Shown: positions 1-14,257, counted from the stretch's first letter. The stretch: DNA of 64,000 nt from Scylla paramamosain (GCF_035594125.1 NC_087158.1:6374501-6438500); one strand, 5' to 3'. Made by a program: numbers and translations. Notes: generated by a model from the letters alone, not told the origin.

Positions 1-1503
1 AAATTGATGCAAAGCTCTCTATATTAGGAAATAAAAGGACATTCCAAGAAAAGTGTATAATGAATGTTTTATAGTTCAAAAGAACCAAAAGGCAAAAAAC
101 GCAAAAACTTGTGGATATGGAGAAGTTTCCTAGATACCAAAATGCTGAAACTCATGAATAGCATTCCTAATTGAGAAACAGAACAACGTTACTAAATGCG
201 TGTATTTTGAGAGCTTTTCACATTCTTAGTTACCAAAACCCCAAATTGCATGCGAAACCAGCTTTAGGTGAGAAAAAAATGACATTACCAGAAAAAAAAG
301 TCTTTTGAGTGTTTTTGAGCCTGATAGGCGATAAAGCACTAAACAGCAGGGCAATCACATTATATTTGAATAAAACCATTTTTATCAAGAACTTGCCTTC
401 AAGTGTTTTTGAGCTCCTTATACACCAAACTGCTAAAACGCATGAAAAACAAACTTTATGGAGAAACAGAATAAAATTACCAAAAACATGTATTTTGAGT
501 ATTTTTGATCATGTTATCTCTAAAAACGCTTAAATACATGCAAAGAACCTTATGTTTGGGAAACAAAAGGACATTACGAGAAACGTATATTATCAGTGTT
601 TTTAAGTTTAAGTACCAAAAACCTAAAACCCACTCTTTATTTAGAAAAAAATAAATAAATAAAAAAAATAAAAAAATAGGATTTTTTTTTTGCTATTCAT
701 CTTCATAGGTACCAAAATGCCAAAATTCTGGGAAAATTCAAGGCAATTATATGATAAGAGAATATTATCAAAAAAGTTTATTTTAGCTTTTTTTTCGGAC
801 TGTTATGTACGAAACCCTAAACTGCATGCAAAGCCTCCTTTATGAGAAAATTAAACGACCTTACCAGAAATCTGTCTTTTGAGTGTTTTTCAGGATGTTA
901 AGCACCAAAATGATAAATAATAAGGAACTCACTTTATATGGGAATCCAAAACAAAATTACTGAAAACGTGTCTTCCCAGTGTTTTACGTAGAAAAACGCT
1001 AAAATGGATCCAAACCAACTAATATCAAGAAATAGAAAAAACATTACCAAAAAGGTATATTTTGAGTGTTTTTGAGCTTGTTACCTAGAAAAAAAATGCT
1101 AAAATTGATACAAAGAATTCTATATTGGGAAACAAAGGGACATTGCTAGAAAAGTGTATAATGAGTGTATTATAGTTCAAAAGAACAACAAGGCAAAAAT
1201 CGAAAAAAACTCGTGTATATGGAGAAGTTTCCTAGATAACAAAATGCTGAAACTCATGAATAACACTCTTAATTGAGAAACAGAACAACCTTACCAAATT
1301 CGTGTATTTTGAGTGTTTTTCATATTCTTAGTTACCAAAAACCTAAATTTCATGCGAAACCAGATTTATGTTGGAAAACAAGACATTTCCAGAAAAATGT
1401 CTTTTGAGTATTTTTGAGCGTGATAGGCAATAAAGTACTAAAAAGCAGGGCAATCACTTTTCATTGGAATAAAACCAAATTTTACCAAGAACTTGCCTTT
1501 AAA

Positions 1504-1563
1504 TGTTTTGCATGCGTTTTAGCGGTTTGATATATACCAAACCGCTAAAACGCATGCAAAACA
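1504..1563. other. 26-bp perfect hairpin inside one satellite monomer
   Basis: Positions 1,504-1,529 are the exact reverse complement of 1,538-1,563, with an 8-nt loop (ATATATAC). The stem contains GCATGCGTTTTAGCGG and its complement. In sister monomers (for example near 20,445) the left arm is replaced by ordinary sequence containing TTTTTGAGCTC. The hairpin is therefore a private change in this copy, in which the neighbouring monomer core was copied in inverted orientation. Confidence 0.9.
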
Positions 1564-4500
1564 AACTTTATGGAGAAACAGAATAACATTACCAAAAAAC
1601 ATGTAATTTGCGTGTTTTTTATCATGTTATCTATAAAAACGCTTAAATACATGCAAAGAACATTATGTTTGGGAAACAAAAGGACATTACGAGAAACGTG
1701 TATTATGAGTGTTTTTTTTTAAGTTCCTTAGGTACCAAAAAGCTAAAACCCACAAATAACACTTTTTATTTAGAAAAAAAAAAAAAATAAGAATTTTTTT
1801 TTCATCTTCATAGGTAATGATATGCCAAAATTCTGGGAAAATTCAGGAAAATTATATGAACAAAAGAATATTATCAAAAATGTTAATTTTAGCTTTTTTT
1901 TCGGACTGTTATGTACAAAACCCTAAAGTGCATGCAAAGCCTCCTATATGAGGAAATTAAACGACCTTACCAGAAATCTGTCTTTTGTGTGTTTTTTTAG
2001 CATGTTAGGCAGCAAAACGATAAATAATAAGGAACTCACTCTATATGGGAATCCAAAACAAAATTACTGAAAATGTATCCTCTAAGTGTTTTACGTAGAA
2101 AAACGCAAAAACTCGTGTATATAAAGAAGATTCTTAGATACCAAAATGCTGAAACTCATGAATAACAATCTTAATTGAGAAACAGAACAACCTTAGCAAA
2201 TGCCTGTTTTGAGTGTTTTTCATATTCCTAGTTAGCAATACCCAAAATAGCATAAAAAACTAGATTAATGACGGAAAAAAAAGACATTACCAGAAGTGTC
2301 TTTTAATTGTTTTTTAGCGTGTTAGGCAATGAAGTACTAAAAAGCAGGGTAATCACATTACATGGGAATAAAACCAACTTTTACCAAAAACTTACCTATG
2401 TGTGTTTTTGAGCTCTTTACATACCAAACCGCTAAAACGCACGGAAAATAAACTTTATGGAGAAACAGAATAACATTACCAAAAACATGTATTTTGAGTG
2501 TTTTTTATAATGTTATCTTTAAAAACGCTTAAATACATGCAAACAACGTTATGTTTGGGAAACGTAAGGACATTACGAGAAACGTGTATTATGAGTGTTT
2601 TTAAGTTCCTTAATTACAAAAAAGCTAAAAACCAACAAATAACACTCGTTTTTAAGAAAAAATAAATAAAATAAATAAATAAAAGGATTTTTCTTTTTTT
2701 TTATTATTCACCTTCATAGGTACCGAGATGCCAAAATTCTGTGAAAAGTTAGGGCAATTATATGATAAGAGAATTATATAAAAAAAAGTTGATATTAGCT
2801 TTTTTTCGGTCTGTTATGTACCAAACACTAAAGTGCATGCAAAGCCTCCCATATGAGGAAATTAAACAACCTTAACAGAAATCTGTGTTTTGAGTGTTTT
2901 TCAGCATGTTAGGCACCAGAATGATAAATAATAAGGAACTCACTCTATATGGCAAACCAAAACAAAATTACTGAAAACGTGTCTTCTCAGTGTTTTACGT
3001 AGAGAATCGCTGAAAGGGATGGAAACCAACCAATATCAAGAAGTAGAAAAACATTACGAAAAAGGTATATTTTGAGTGTTTTTGAGCTTGTTACCTGCAA
3101 AAAAAAAAAACGCGAAAATTGATGATCTATATTGATACTCTATATTGGGAAACAAAGGGACATTGCGAGAAAAGTGTATAATGAATGTTTTATAGTTCAA
3201 AAGAACCACAAGCCAAAAAACGCAAAAACTCGTGTATATGGAGAAGTTTCTTAGATACCAAAATGCTGAAACTCATGAATAACACTCTTAATTGAGAAAC
3301 AGAACAACTTTACTAAATGCGTGTATTTTGAGTGCTTTTCACATTCTTAGTTACCAAATTCCCAAATTGCATGTGAAACCAGCTTTATGTGAGAAAAAAA
3401 TGACATTACCAGAAAAGTGTCTTTTGAGTGTTTTTGAGCGTGATAGGCAATAAAACACTAAAAAGCAGAGGAATCACTTTACATGGAAATAAAATAAATT
3501 TTCCCAACAACTTGCCTCTAAGTGTTTTGAGCTCTTTATATACCAAAACGCTAAAACGCATGCAAAACACACTTTATGGAGAAAGAGAATAACATTACCA
3601 AAAACATATATTTTGAGTGTTTTTTGATCATGTTACTAATAAAAACGCTTAAATACATGCAAAGAACCTTATTTTTGGGAAACGAAAGTACATTACGAAA
3701 AACATGTATTATCAGTGTTTTTAAAATGATTATTTACCAAAAAGCTAAAAGCAACAAATAACACTCTTTATTGAGAAAAAAAAAAAAAATAAATGAATAA
3801 AATATTTTTTTTTCTTTCTTTTTCATCTTCACAGTTACCGAGATGCCAAAATTTCGGCAAAATTCAGGAAATTATTAGTCAATTATCAAAAAAGTTAATT
3901 TTAGCTTTTTTTTTCGTACTGTTATGTACCAAACCCTAAAGTGCATGCAAAGCCACCTATATGGGGAAATTAAACATCTTTGCAAGAAAACTGTCTTATG
4001 AGTGTTTTTTTTAGCTTGTTAGGTACCCTAACGGTAAATAACATGCAAGTCATTTTATATGGGAATCTAAAACAAAATTACTGAAAAGTGTCTTTTTGGT
4101 GTTTTACGTAGAAAAATGCTAAAACGGATGTAAACCAACCAATAAGAAGAAATAAAATAACATTACCAAAAAGGTACATTTTGAGTGTTTTTGAGCTTGT
4201 TACCTACAAAAAACGCGAAAATGGATGCAAAGCACTCCCTATTGGGAAACAAAAAGACATTAGGAGAAACGTGTATAATGAGTGTCTTATTATTTTTTAA
4301 CAAAAGAACTTGTGGTTCACAAGAACCACAAGGCAAAAAACGCAAAAACTCGTGTATATAAAGAAGTTTCTTAGATACCAAAATGCTGAAACTCATGAAT
4401 AACAATATTAATTGAGAAACAGAACATCCTTACCAAATGCGTGTATTTTGAGTGTTTTTCACATTCTTAGCAAAACCCCAAATAGCACGCGAAACTATGT

Positions 4501-6159
4501 TAGAAAAAAAATGACATTACTAGATGTGTCTTTTGAATGTTTTTGAGCGTGTTAGGCAATAAATCACACAAAAAAAAAAAAAAAAAACAGGGCAATCACA
4601 TTACAGGGGAATAAAATAAACTTTTACCAAGAACTTGCCTTGAAGTGTTTTTGACCTCCTTACAAACCAAAACGCTAAAACGCATGGAAGAAAACTCCTT
4701 TATTGATAAGCAGAATAACATTACTTAAAACATGTGTTTTAAGTGTTTTTAAGTGTTTTTAAGTGTTCCTTAAGTACCAAAATGTTAAGATCCACAAATA
4801 ACACTCTTTATACAGAAAAAATAGATAAATAAAAAAATATCTTTTTTTATATTGATTTTTATAGGTACCAAGATGCCAAAATTCTGCCAAAATTCAGGGA
4901 ATTGATGGGGAAAAAAGAACATTATAAATAAGTTAATTATAGCTCTTTTTTCGGATTTTTATGTACCAAACTCTAAAGTGCATGCCACCTATATAAGGAA
5001 GTTAAACTACTTTACCAGAAACCTGTCTTTTCAGTGTTTTTGAGCATGTTAGGCACCAAAACGATAAATAATATGGAAGTCAGTCAATATGTGAATCCAA
5101 AACAAAATTATTGAAAACGTGTCTTTTCAGTGTTTTACGTAGAAAAACGCTAAAACGGATGCAAACTAACATATATGAAGCAATAGAATAACATTACCAA
5201 AAAGTGTTTTTGAGCTTTTTACCTACAAAAAACGCGCAAATGGATGAAAAGCACTCTATATCGGGAAGGAAAAGGACATTACGAGAAACATGTATAATGA
5301 GTGTTTTATAGTTTCACAAGAACCACAAGGCAAAAAACGCAGAAACTCGTGTATATAGAGAAGTTTCTTACATACCAAAACGCTAAAACTCATGAATAAC
5401 ACTTTTAATTGAAAAACAGAACTGCCTTACCAAATGTGTGTATTTTGAGTGTTTTTCACATTCTTAGTTACGAAATTCCCAAATTACATGCGAAACTAGC
5501 TTTATGTGCGAAAAAAAAATGACAGTACCAGAAAAGTGTTTTTTGAGTGTTTTTGTGCGTTATATGCAACAAAACACTAAAAAGCAGAACAATCACATTA
5601 CTCTGGAATAAAACCAAAATTTACGAAGAACTTGCCTCTAAGTGTTGTTTTAACTCATTACATACCAAAACGCTAAACGCATGCAAAACAACCTTTATGG
5701 AGAAACAGAATAACATTACCAAAAACATGTATTTTGAGTGTTTTTGATCATGTTACCTTTAATATAATCGCTTTAATATATGCAAAGAACCCTATGTTTG
5801 TGAAACGAAAGGACATTACGAAAGTCGTGTATTATGAGTATTTTTAAGTTCCTTAAGTACCAAAAAACTAAAACCCATAAATAACACTCTTTATGGAGAA
5901 AAAAAAATAATAAAACAAATAGATTTTTTTTTGTTATTCATCTTCATAGGTACCGAGATGCCAAAATTCTGAGAAAATTCAGGGAAATTATGTGAAAAAA
6001 AACATAAAAAAAATAATTTTAGCTTTTTCCGGAGTTATTTACGAAACCCGGAAGTGCATGCAAAGCCACCTATATGGGGAAATTACACGACTTTACAAGA
6101 AACGTGTCTTTGGGTGTTTTCAGCAATTTCAACAATATTACTGAAAACGTGTCCTTTCA

Positions 6160-6182
6160 GTTTTAGCGTAGAACGCTAAAAC
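6160..6182. other. 10-bp perfect hairpin at an altered monomer junction (left arm copy)
   Basis: GTTTTAGCGT and ACGCTAAAAC flank a 3-nt loop, where ordinary monomers read GTTTTACGTAGAAAAACGCT. The same altered hairpin sits in inverted orientation at 46,962-46,984. It lies just after a monomer deletion (CAGCAATTTCAACAATATTA), which is also present there. Confidence 0.8.
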
Positions 6183-9100
6183 GATGCAAACCAACCAATA
6201 TAAAGAAATAGAATAACATTACAAAAAAGTTGAGTGTTTTTTAGCTTGTTACCTACAAAAAAAAACGCATAAAATGAATGCAAAGCAGTCTATATTGGGA
6301 AACAAAGGATATTACAAGAAAATTGTATAATGAATGTTTTAATAGCTTTCAAGAACCATAAGGCAAAAAACGCAAAAACTCGTATATATAGAGAAGTTTT
6401 TTTAGATACCAAAATGCTGAAACTCATGAATAACACTCTTAATTGAGAAACAGAACAATCTTAGGAAATGAGTGTATTTTGAGTGTTTTTTTTCACATTC
6501 TTAGTGGTCCAACCCCAAATTACATGCGAAAATGTGGAAAAAAAAATGAAATTACTAGAAAAGTGTGTTTTTAGTATTTTTCAGCGTGTTAGGCAATAAA
6601 GCACTAGAAAGCAGGGCAATCACATTACATGGGAATATAACCAACTTTTATCAAGAACTTGCCTTTAAGTTTTTTTGAGCTCCTTACATACCAAAACGCT
6701 AAAACCCATGCAAATCCCCCTCTATATGAAAACAGAATGACATTATCAAAAACATGTATTTTGAGTGTTTTTGAGCTTGTTACCAATAAAAACGCTTAAA
6801 TACATGCAAAGAACCCTATGTTTGAGAATGAAAGGACATTACGAGGAATGTGTATTATGAGTGTTTATAAGTTCCTTAAGTACTAAAAAGTTAAAACCCA
6901 CAAATAACACTCTTTATGGAGAAAAAAAAAATAGCTTTTTTTTTATTGATCTTCATAGGTACCGAGATGCCAAAATTCTGGCAAAATTCAGGAAAATTAC
7001 GTGAAAAAAGAATATTATGAAAAATGTTAATTTTAGCTTTTTTTTTGGACTGTTATGTACCAAACCTTAAAGTGTATGCAAAGCCACCTATATGGGGAAA
7101 TTAAACGACTTTACAAGAAACCTGTCTTTTGAGTGTTTTCCAGCATGTTAGGCATCAAAAACGATAAATAACATTGAAGTCACTCTATATGGGAATCCAA
7201 AACAAAATTACTGAAAACGTGTCTTTTCTGTGTTTTACGTAGAAAAACGCTAAAACGGATGGAAACCAACCAATATGAAGAAATAGAATAACATTACCAA
7301 AAAGGTATATTTTGAGTGTTTTTGACCATGTTAGCTATAAAAACGCTTAAATACATGCAAAGAACCTTATCTTTAGGAAACAAAAGGACATTACGAGAAA
7401 CGAGTATTATGAGTGTTTTTACGTTCCTTAAGTACCAAAAAGCTTAAACCACATATAACACTCTTTATAGAGAAAAAAAATTTGAGAAAGAGAAAGAGAA
7501 AATTTTTTTTTTTTTTGTTATTGATCTTTATAGGTACCGAGATGCCAAAATTCTGGCAAAATTTAGGGAAATTATACGAAAAATGAATATCAAAAAGTTA
7601 ATTTTAGCTTTTTTTCAGACCGTTATGTACCAAACCCTAAAGTGCATGTTAAACCACCTATATGGGGAAATTAAACGACTTTACCTGAACCCTGTCTTTT
7701 GCCTGTTTTTCAGTATGTTAGGCACCAAAACAATAAGTAATATGGAAGTCACTCTGTATGGGAATCCAAACCAAAATTACTGAAAACGTGTCTTTTCAGT
7801 GTTTTACGTAGAAAAACGCTAAAACGAATGCAAATACACCAATATCATGAAATGGAATAATATTACCAAAAAGGTATTTTTTTTGTGTTTTTGAGGGAAA
7901 ATGGATGCAAATCTCTCTATATTGGGAAACAAAAGGACATTACGAGAAACGTTTATAATGAGTGTTTTATAGTTTCACAAGAACCACAAGGCAAAACAAG
8001 CAAAAACTCGTGTATATGGAGATTTTTCTTAGATACCAAAATGCTGAAATTCATGAATAACACTCTTAATTGAGAAACAGAACATCCTTACCAAATGAGT
8101 GTTTTTCACATTCTTAGTTACCAAAACCCGAAATTACATACGAAACTAGCTTTATGTTGGAAATAAATGACATTACCAGAAAAAAAGTTTCTTATGAGTG
8201 TTTTTGAGCGTGTTAGGCAATAAAGCACAAAAAAGCAGGGCAATGACATTACATGGGAATAAAACCAACATTTACCAAGAACTTATCTTTAAGTGTTTTT
8301 CAGCTCCTTACATACCAAAACGCTAAAATGCATGCAAAACACCCTTTATTGAGAAACAAAATAACATTACGAAAAACATGAATTTTCAGTGTTTTTGATC
8401 TCTTACGTATAAAAACGCTTAAATACATGGAAAGACCCTATGTTTGGGAAACGAAAGGACATTACGAGAAACGTGTATTTTGAGTGTTTTTAAGTTTCAT
8501 GAGTACGAAAAGAGTTAAAACCCACAAATAACACTCTTTATAGAGAAAATAAATAAATAAATAAAAACTAGGATTTTTTTTTGTTATTTATCTTCATAAG
8601 TACCGAGATGCCAAAATTCTGGCAAAATTCAGGGAAATTAGGTGAAAAAATAATATTATGAAAAAAGTTAATTTTAGCTTTTTTTTTTTTATTTTCGGAC
8701 TGTTATGTACCAAACCCTAAAGTGTATGCAAAGCCACCAACATGAGGAAATTAAACGACTTTACCAGATACCTGTCTTTTGAGTGTTTTTCAGCAAGTTA
8801 GGCACCAAAATGATAAATAATATGGAGGTCACTCTTTATGGGAATCCAAAACAAAATTACTGAAAACGTGTCTTTTTAGTGTTTTACTTAGAAAAAAATT
8901 AAAACGGATTCAAACCAACCAATATGAAGAAATAGAATAATATTACTAAAAAGTTATATTTTGAGTGTTTTTGAGCTTGTTACTTACAGAAAACGCGAAA
9001 ATAGTTGCAAAGCACTCTATATTGGGAAAGAAAATGACATTACGAGAAACGTGTATAATGATTGTTTTATAGTTTCACAAGAACCACAAGGCAAAACACG

Positions 9101-9640
9101 CAAAAACTCGTGTATATGGAGATGTTTCTTAGATACCAAAATGCTGAAATTCATGAACACTCTTAATTGAGAAACAGAACAACATTACCAAATGGGTGTA
9201 TTTTGAATATTTTTAGCATTCTTACTTACCAAAACCCCAAATTGCATGGGAAATTAGCTTTATGTGTTAAAAAAAAATATATTACCAGAAAAGTGTCGAG
9301 TTTTTTTTAGCGTTTTAGGCAATAAAGCACTAAAAAGCATGGGAATAAAACCAACTTTTGCCAATAACTTGTCTTTAAGTGTTTTTAAGCTTCTTATGTA
9401 CGAAAACGCTAAAACACATACAAAACAAGTTTTTTGAGTCTTTTGTAAGATTGTTACGTAAAAAAACGCCTAAATGAATCGGAAATATCCTATATGGGAA
9501 AAATTAAGACATTACGAGAAACGTGTATTATGAGTGTTTTTTTATTTTCTTAGTATCAAAAGGGTAAAACGCATGAAAAACACTCTATATGGAGAAACAA
9601 AACAATACTGCCCAAAAAAAAAAAAAAACGTGCATTTTGA

Positions 9641-11794
9641 GTGTTATGACATTGTTAGTTACCAAAAAAACAAAATTCATGCAAAGACCCATATATAGAT
9701 ATATGAAACGACTTTAAAAACGTATGAAAATACAATATATAGAGAAACAGAATACACTAACCAAAAACGTATATTTTGTGTTTTTTTTTATATTTTTTTA
9801 GCTTATTATGTACAAAATCGCCAGTCATCAAACAAATCACCCTGGATATGGAAATAAAAAGGACATTACGAGAAATGTTTGTAGTGTTTTTTTTTTTTAT
9901 TACTTTCTTAAGTACCAAATCAGTACTTCAATAGTGCTCTGAAGAAAAAGAACAAACTTACCAAAAACGGGTATTTTTTTACATTGATAATTTCCAAAAC
10001 GCCAACATGCATGTAAAGCAACCCATATGAAGAAACGAAACGAAATCACTAGAAACTTGTCTTTTGTTATTTTTTTGGGCGTGTTAGGCACCAAATCAGT
10101 AAGAAGCAACGAAATCACCCCATAGGGGAATACAAAACAACTTTACTAAAACGTGTCTTTAGAGTGTTTTTTTTTAGGTTCTTACGAACTAAAATGTCAA
10201 AATACATGCAAACACCCTGTTAGGTACCAAAGCAGCAAAAACAGCCTATATGAGGAAACGAAAGGACATGACAAAAAACGTGTATTATGATTTTTTTTTT
10301 TTTGAGCTTCTCAGGTACCAAAACACAAAAAAGGAGAAAGAATAAACATTACCAAAATCGTGTAATTTGGATGTTTTTCACATTGTCAGGTAGCAAAACA
10401 CTATAATGCTTGCTCGCTATACGAGAAAATTGAACAACAATGTAAGAAATGTGTTTTTATGTGTTTTTCAGCGTGTTAGGCACGATAAAGCTAAATAGCA
10501 TGGAAAGCACCTTATATAGAAATGCATAATAATAAGCATGTCTTTTAAGTGTTTTAAACTTTTTACGTTCCAAAACGCTAAAACACGTGCAACAAACACG
10601 AATAATCTTACCAAACAGAAAAAAAAAATTACCAAAAACGTGTATTTTGAGTCTTTTTGAGTCTGTTACGTACATCATCTTAAAAATGCATGTAAAGCAC
10701 CCTGTATGAGGAAACGATAGGACATTACGAGAAACGTGCATTATCAGAGTTTTGAGTCTCTTAGGTACCAAACACTAAACCGCCTGAATGAAAATTAAAT
10801 ATATTCTATATCTCTTAATAGAGAAACAGAACATCACCAAAAACGTGTTTTTGAGTGTTTTTTTTTTTTTTTTTTTTTCATGTATCAAAACGTCAAAATA
10901 CATACGAAGCATCCTATATGAGGAAATGGAAAGACGTTTGGAGAAACAAGTTTTATTTGTGTTTCTGAGCTTCCTAAGTAAGCTTCCTAAGTACCAAAAC
11001 GCTAAAAAGGATGAATAGCACCCTATATAGAGAAAAAGAACATTATCTAAAATCTTTATTTTGAGCGTTTTTCACATTATGTAGCAAAACATCATAATGC
11101 ATGCAGATCCCTATATGAAGAAGCAAAACGATATTACAGGAAACGTGTCTTTTGAGTGTTTACTTGAGTGTTAGGAATCAAAATGCTAAAAAGCATTGAA
11201 AGCACCCTATTTGGCAATATAAAATAACATTACCAAGAAAGTGTCTTTAGAGTGTTTTTCACCTTCTTACATCCGAAATCGCTGAAAAGCGTGCAAAACA
11301 ACCTTTACGGAGAAACAAATTAACATTACCAAAAACTTGTATTTTGATTGTTTTTGTGCTTGTTAAGTATAAAAGTGCCAAATTACACGCAAAGCATCCT
11401 ACATGGAGAAAAGAAAGGACATTACGAGAAAAGTGTATTATGAGAGATTTTGAGCTTTTTAGGTACCCAGACTCAAAAACACATGATTAGAACTTTATAT
11501 GGAAAAATAACTCTACCGAAAACTTTTACTTAAACTTTTTTTTTTATATTGTTAAGTACCAAAAGACAAAATGCATTGGAAGCCACTTTTATCGGGAAAC
11601 GAAACGACATTATCATCAACGTGTGTTTTGAGTGTTTTTGAACGTGTTAGACACCAAAACGCTGAAAAGCATGGAAAGCGCTCCATAAAGGAATACAAAA
11701 TAGCATTACTAAAAATCTGTTTTAAAGGTTCTTATGTACAGAAACGCTAAACCTCAAGCAAAACACCCTTTATAGAGAAGCGAAATAAATATTT
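9641..11794 (+). repeat. Diverged satellite monomers without clear HOR order
   Basis: The monomer core still recurs roughly every 90-100 bp (GAGTGTTTTT, AAACGCTAAAA and GACATTACGAGAAACGTG variants). The successive-monomer order and the once-per-kilobase marker of the HOR are missing. Monomers resemble one another about equally, as expected of older or array-edge satellite. It ends where CR1-like coding sequence begins. No gene is seen. Confidence 0.8.
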
Positions 11795-13084
11795 CGTTGA
11801 TAAATTACATTCAGGACAGTTAGGGAATATCCCTTACAGAAGAATAAGATCGCAGAAGAATGATCCTAAATGGATGACTGAGGTTAAAATATTACATAGG
11901 GCGAAAGAGAAGTATATATGAGATTAAAGACAGGGGAAGTGGTTTTAAGGCCATAATATAATGAATTAGAAAAGTCAGGAGTTTAACAAGGAAAGCTAAA
12001 AATAGTTATGAATTAAAGGTAGCCAGCCATGCGAAGATGGACCCCAAGGGATTTTATCAGGCATATAAGACGAAGAATAGAGAAACAATAGTTCCTTAAA
12101 GACAGCAGAATGGGACCTGCTTAGTTGTTGGGAGGAGATTAGTAAAATTGTGAACGAGTATTTCTTAACTGTCTTTGCCCAGGAAAACATGCAGGATTTG
12201 CCGAATAGTGACAAGATATTTAGAGTAGAAGAAAATGAGAAGCTGACAGATATTACCATAACTAAAGAGATAGTGGAACGGGAGATAGATAAGCTGAAAA
12301 GTTCAAGTCACCAGGACCAGATGAAATATATTCCACAGTATTTAAGAATTGGAAAAAGGTTATAAGTAATCTGGATAAGGTCATGGCCAAGCGGCAGGCG
12401 ACAGAGTGTTGTAATAAACGGCTCTAATTCCGAGTGGGGTCAAGTAATTAGTGGGGTGACAAAGGGATTATTAGTATTAGGGCCGGTGTTGTTTGTAATA
12501 TATGTCAATGACTTGGATAGTGGAATTAGTAGTGTTGTTAGTAAATTTGCGGATGACACGAGAGTATGTAGATTAATTAGGTCAGAATCGCATACCATCG
12601 CCTTGCAGGCAGATTTGGATAGGATGAACGAATGGACAGAAAGATGGCAAATGCAATTTAATATCAACAAATGCAAAGCACTTAGCGTAAGTAGAAGAAA
12701 CCCACACAGTAGTTACACAATGAACAACCAAGTTCTGGTAGGTTCAGGGTTAGAAAAAGATTTGAGATTTAAAGTTAGCTCTGAACTCCGTCTAAGAAAG
12801 CAATGCAAAGAGGCCAGAAACAAAGCAAATAGTGTATTATGATTCATTTTCAGGAGTGCTAAAAGTAAAACCCCCTAAGTAATATTAAAGTTACATTTAG
12901 CGCTGGTCAGACTTCATCTAGACTACGCTGTCCTATTCTGGTCACCACATCACAGGAAGAATAAAGGTCTATTAGAATCACTTCAAAGGAGAATGACTAA
13001 AAGGATACAGGGAGATGAGGAGTATTCCTTACGAAGCGAGATTCAAGCTGTTAAATTTACATTCTTTAGAGAGACTTAGGTTAA

Positions 13085-13108
13085 GGGGAGCGCCCACCTC
13101 CAATTGCA
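13085..13108 (+). repeat. Left terminal inverted repeat of the TTAA element
   Basis: About 24 bp beginning GGGGAGCGCCCACCTCCA, preceded by target duplication TTAA. It matches the right terminus with three mismatches (positions 13, 19 and 20 of the repeat). Confidence 0.85.
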
Positions 13109-14257
13109 TTGAAAATTATTTTTTTCACTTTTTTTTTTTTTTTTTGCTTAAATTCATCCCACATGATAGGGGAAACGTTTGGTATACAATAATCACGGAT
13201 CTGACAAGCTTAGCCTTAGGTAGAGAGCGGTTTCCCCACCCCCCCCTCTGATTTTCGCCGTGTTGTGGTGGCGTCTCGATGGCCGCGCGCGACAAGCTGC
13301 CATAGAGAGAATTGCTTATTTCTCTATCAATGGCTTACAATTTGTCCTTCTCTACAGCAAAATCTATGCTGGAAAGAAAAAAGGAAAAATATATATCCCT
13401 TTCCGATGACGCAACTACTTCCATGATACCCCAGGGGTGAGACTATCTAGTCGGTAAAGGCCAAAAATATATAAATAAATAAATAACTAAATATTCAGCA
13501 ATACTTTTATGTTTACTTACATCACTAATCTGATCAAATAAAATCAAAGTACAGGGAAGGGTATAAAAAGGCGATAAAAGCTATAGGCACCACACGCTGA
13601 GCCTTGCAATGTTTCAGCATTGTATAGAAAGCCTCTAATAGCAATGATTTACAAATATAAAAATATATAAATGAAACCCCTATAAATCCTGCTCTCTCTC
13701 TGACTCAGCAAGAGAGAAAATGGAAAAGTTTTAGGGGTAGCTAGCCTCGTTTCTACTGATTTTTGGGCATCTTATTGAAAGTTGATCTATTTTTGCCTCT
13801 CCTGAAAAACATACTTTTTTGAGGTTTTCCTGTAATGACTGGGTTATTTATTGTCCTATAGTCACCATTTTTGTCATGTAAGTAGACGGGACTGTGACAC
13901 ACGATCGGTAAGAAGAAATTTTCATTTTTCAAGTAGGTTTTTTTCTTGTGATTTTTCTTATGCACAAAAAAATTTCCTCTATGTTTGACTAATGTTTTGA
14001 TTACTTTATAATATAGATTTGGACAAAACCTTCTTACTGAACCTGCATAATCTTCCTAGCTGCTACCATGCACGATTTCAATGTGATCCATCGACCCTAA
14101 AATTTTTTATCCAATTTTTTTTAACAACTTTGAAAAGAATTCACTGCACATGCGCAGTTCGTTATAGATTAATAAAAATTTCAACGAGTATTATATTTTT
14201 AATGACAAAGAAGATGAAACAATGGGAAAAAAAGTCTACGGTTAAAATCAGCCACTT

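Larger units (their letters stand above)
1..9640 (+). repeat. Higher-order satellite array, plus orientation (HOR segment 1)
   Basis: Tandem AT-rich satellite with a monomer of about 95-97 bp. Successive monomers diverge, but their order recurs about every 1.0-1.1 kb, giving a higher-order unit of eleven or twelve monomers. The once-per-unit A-run/T-run marker followed by TTCATAGGTACCGAGATGCC lies near 650, 1,780, 2,660, 3,775, 4,820, 5,900, 6,920, 7,480 and 8,545. The short spacings (about 0.88 and 0.56 kb) mark units that lost monomers. ORFs here are short, occur in either strand and encode only the repeat, so no gene is called. The array continues past the left edge of the window. Confidence 0.93.

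Noticed and set aside
13753..13965. Possible transposase remnant on the minus strand of the TTAA element
   Set aside because: A 70-codon lysine-rich ORF without a recognisable motif, flanked by stops; consistent with chance.
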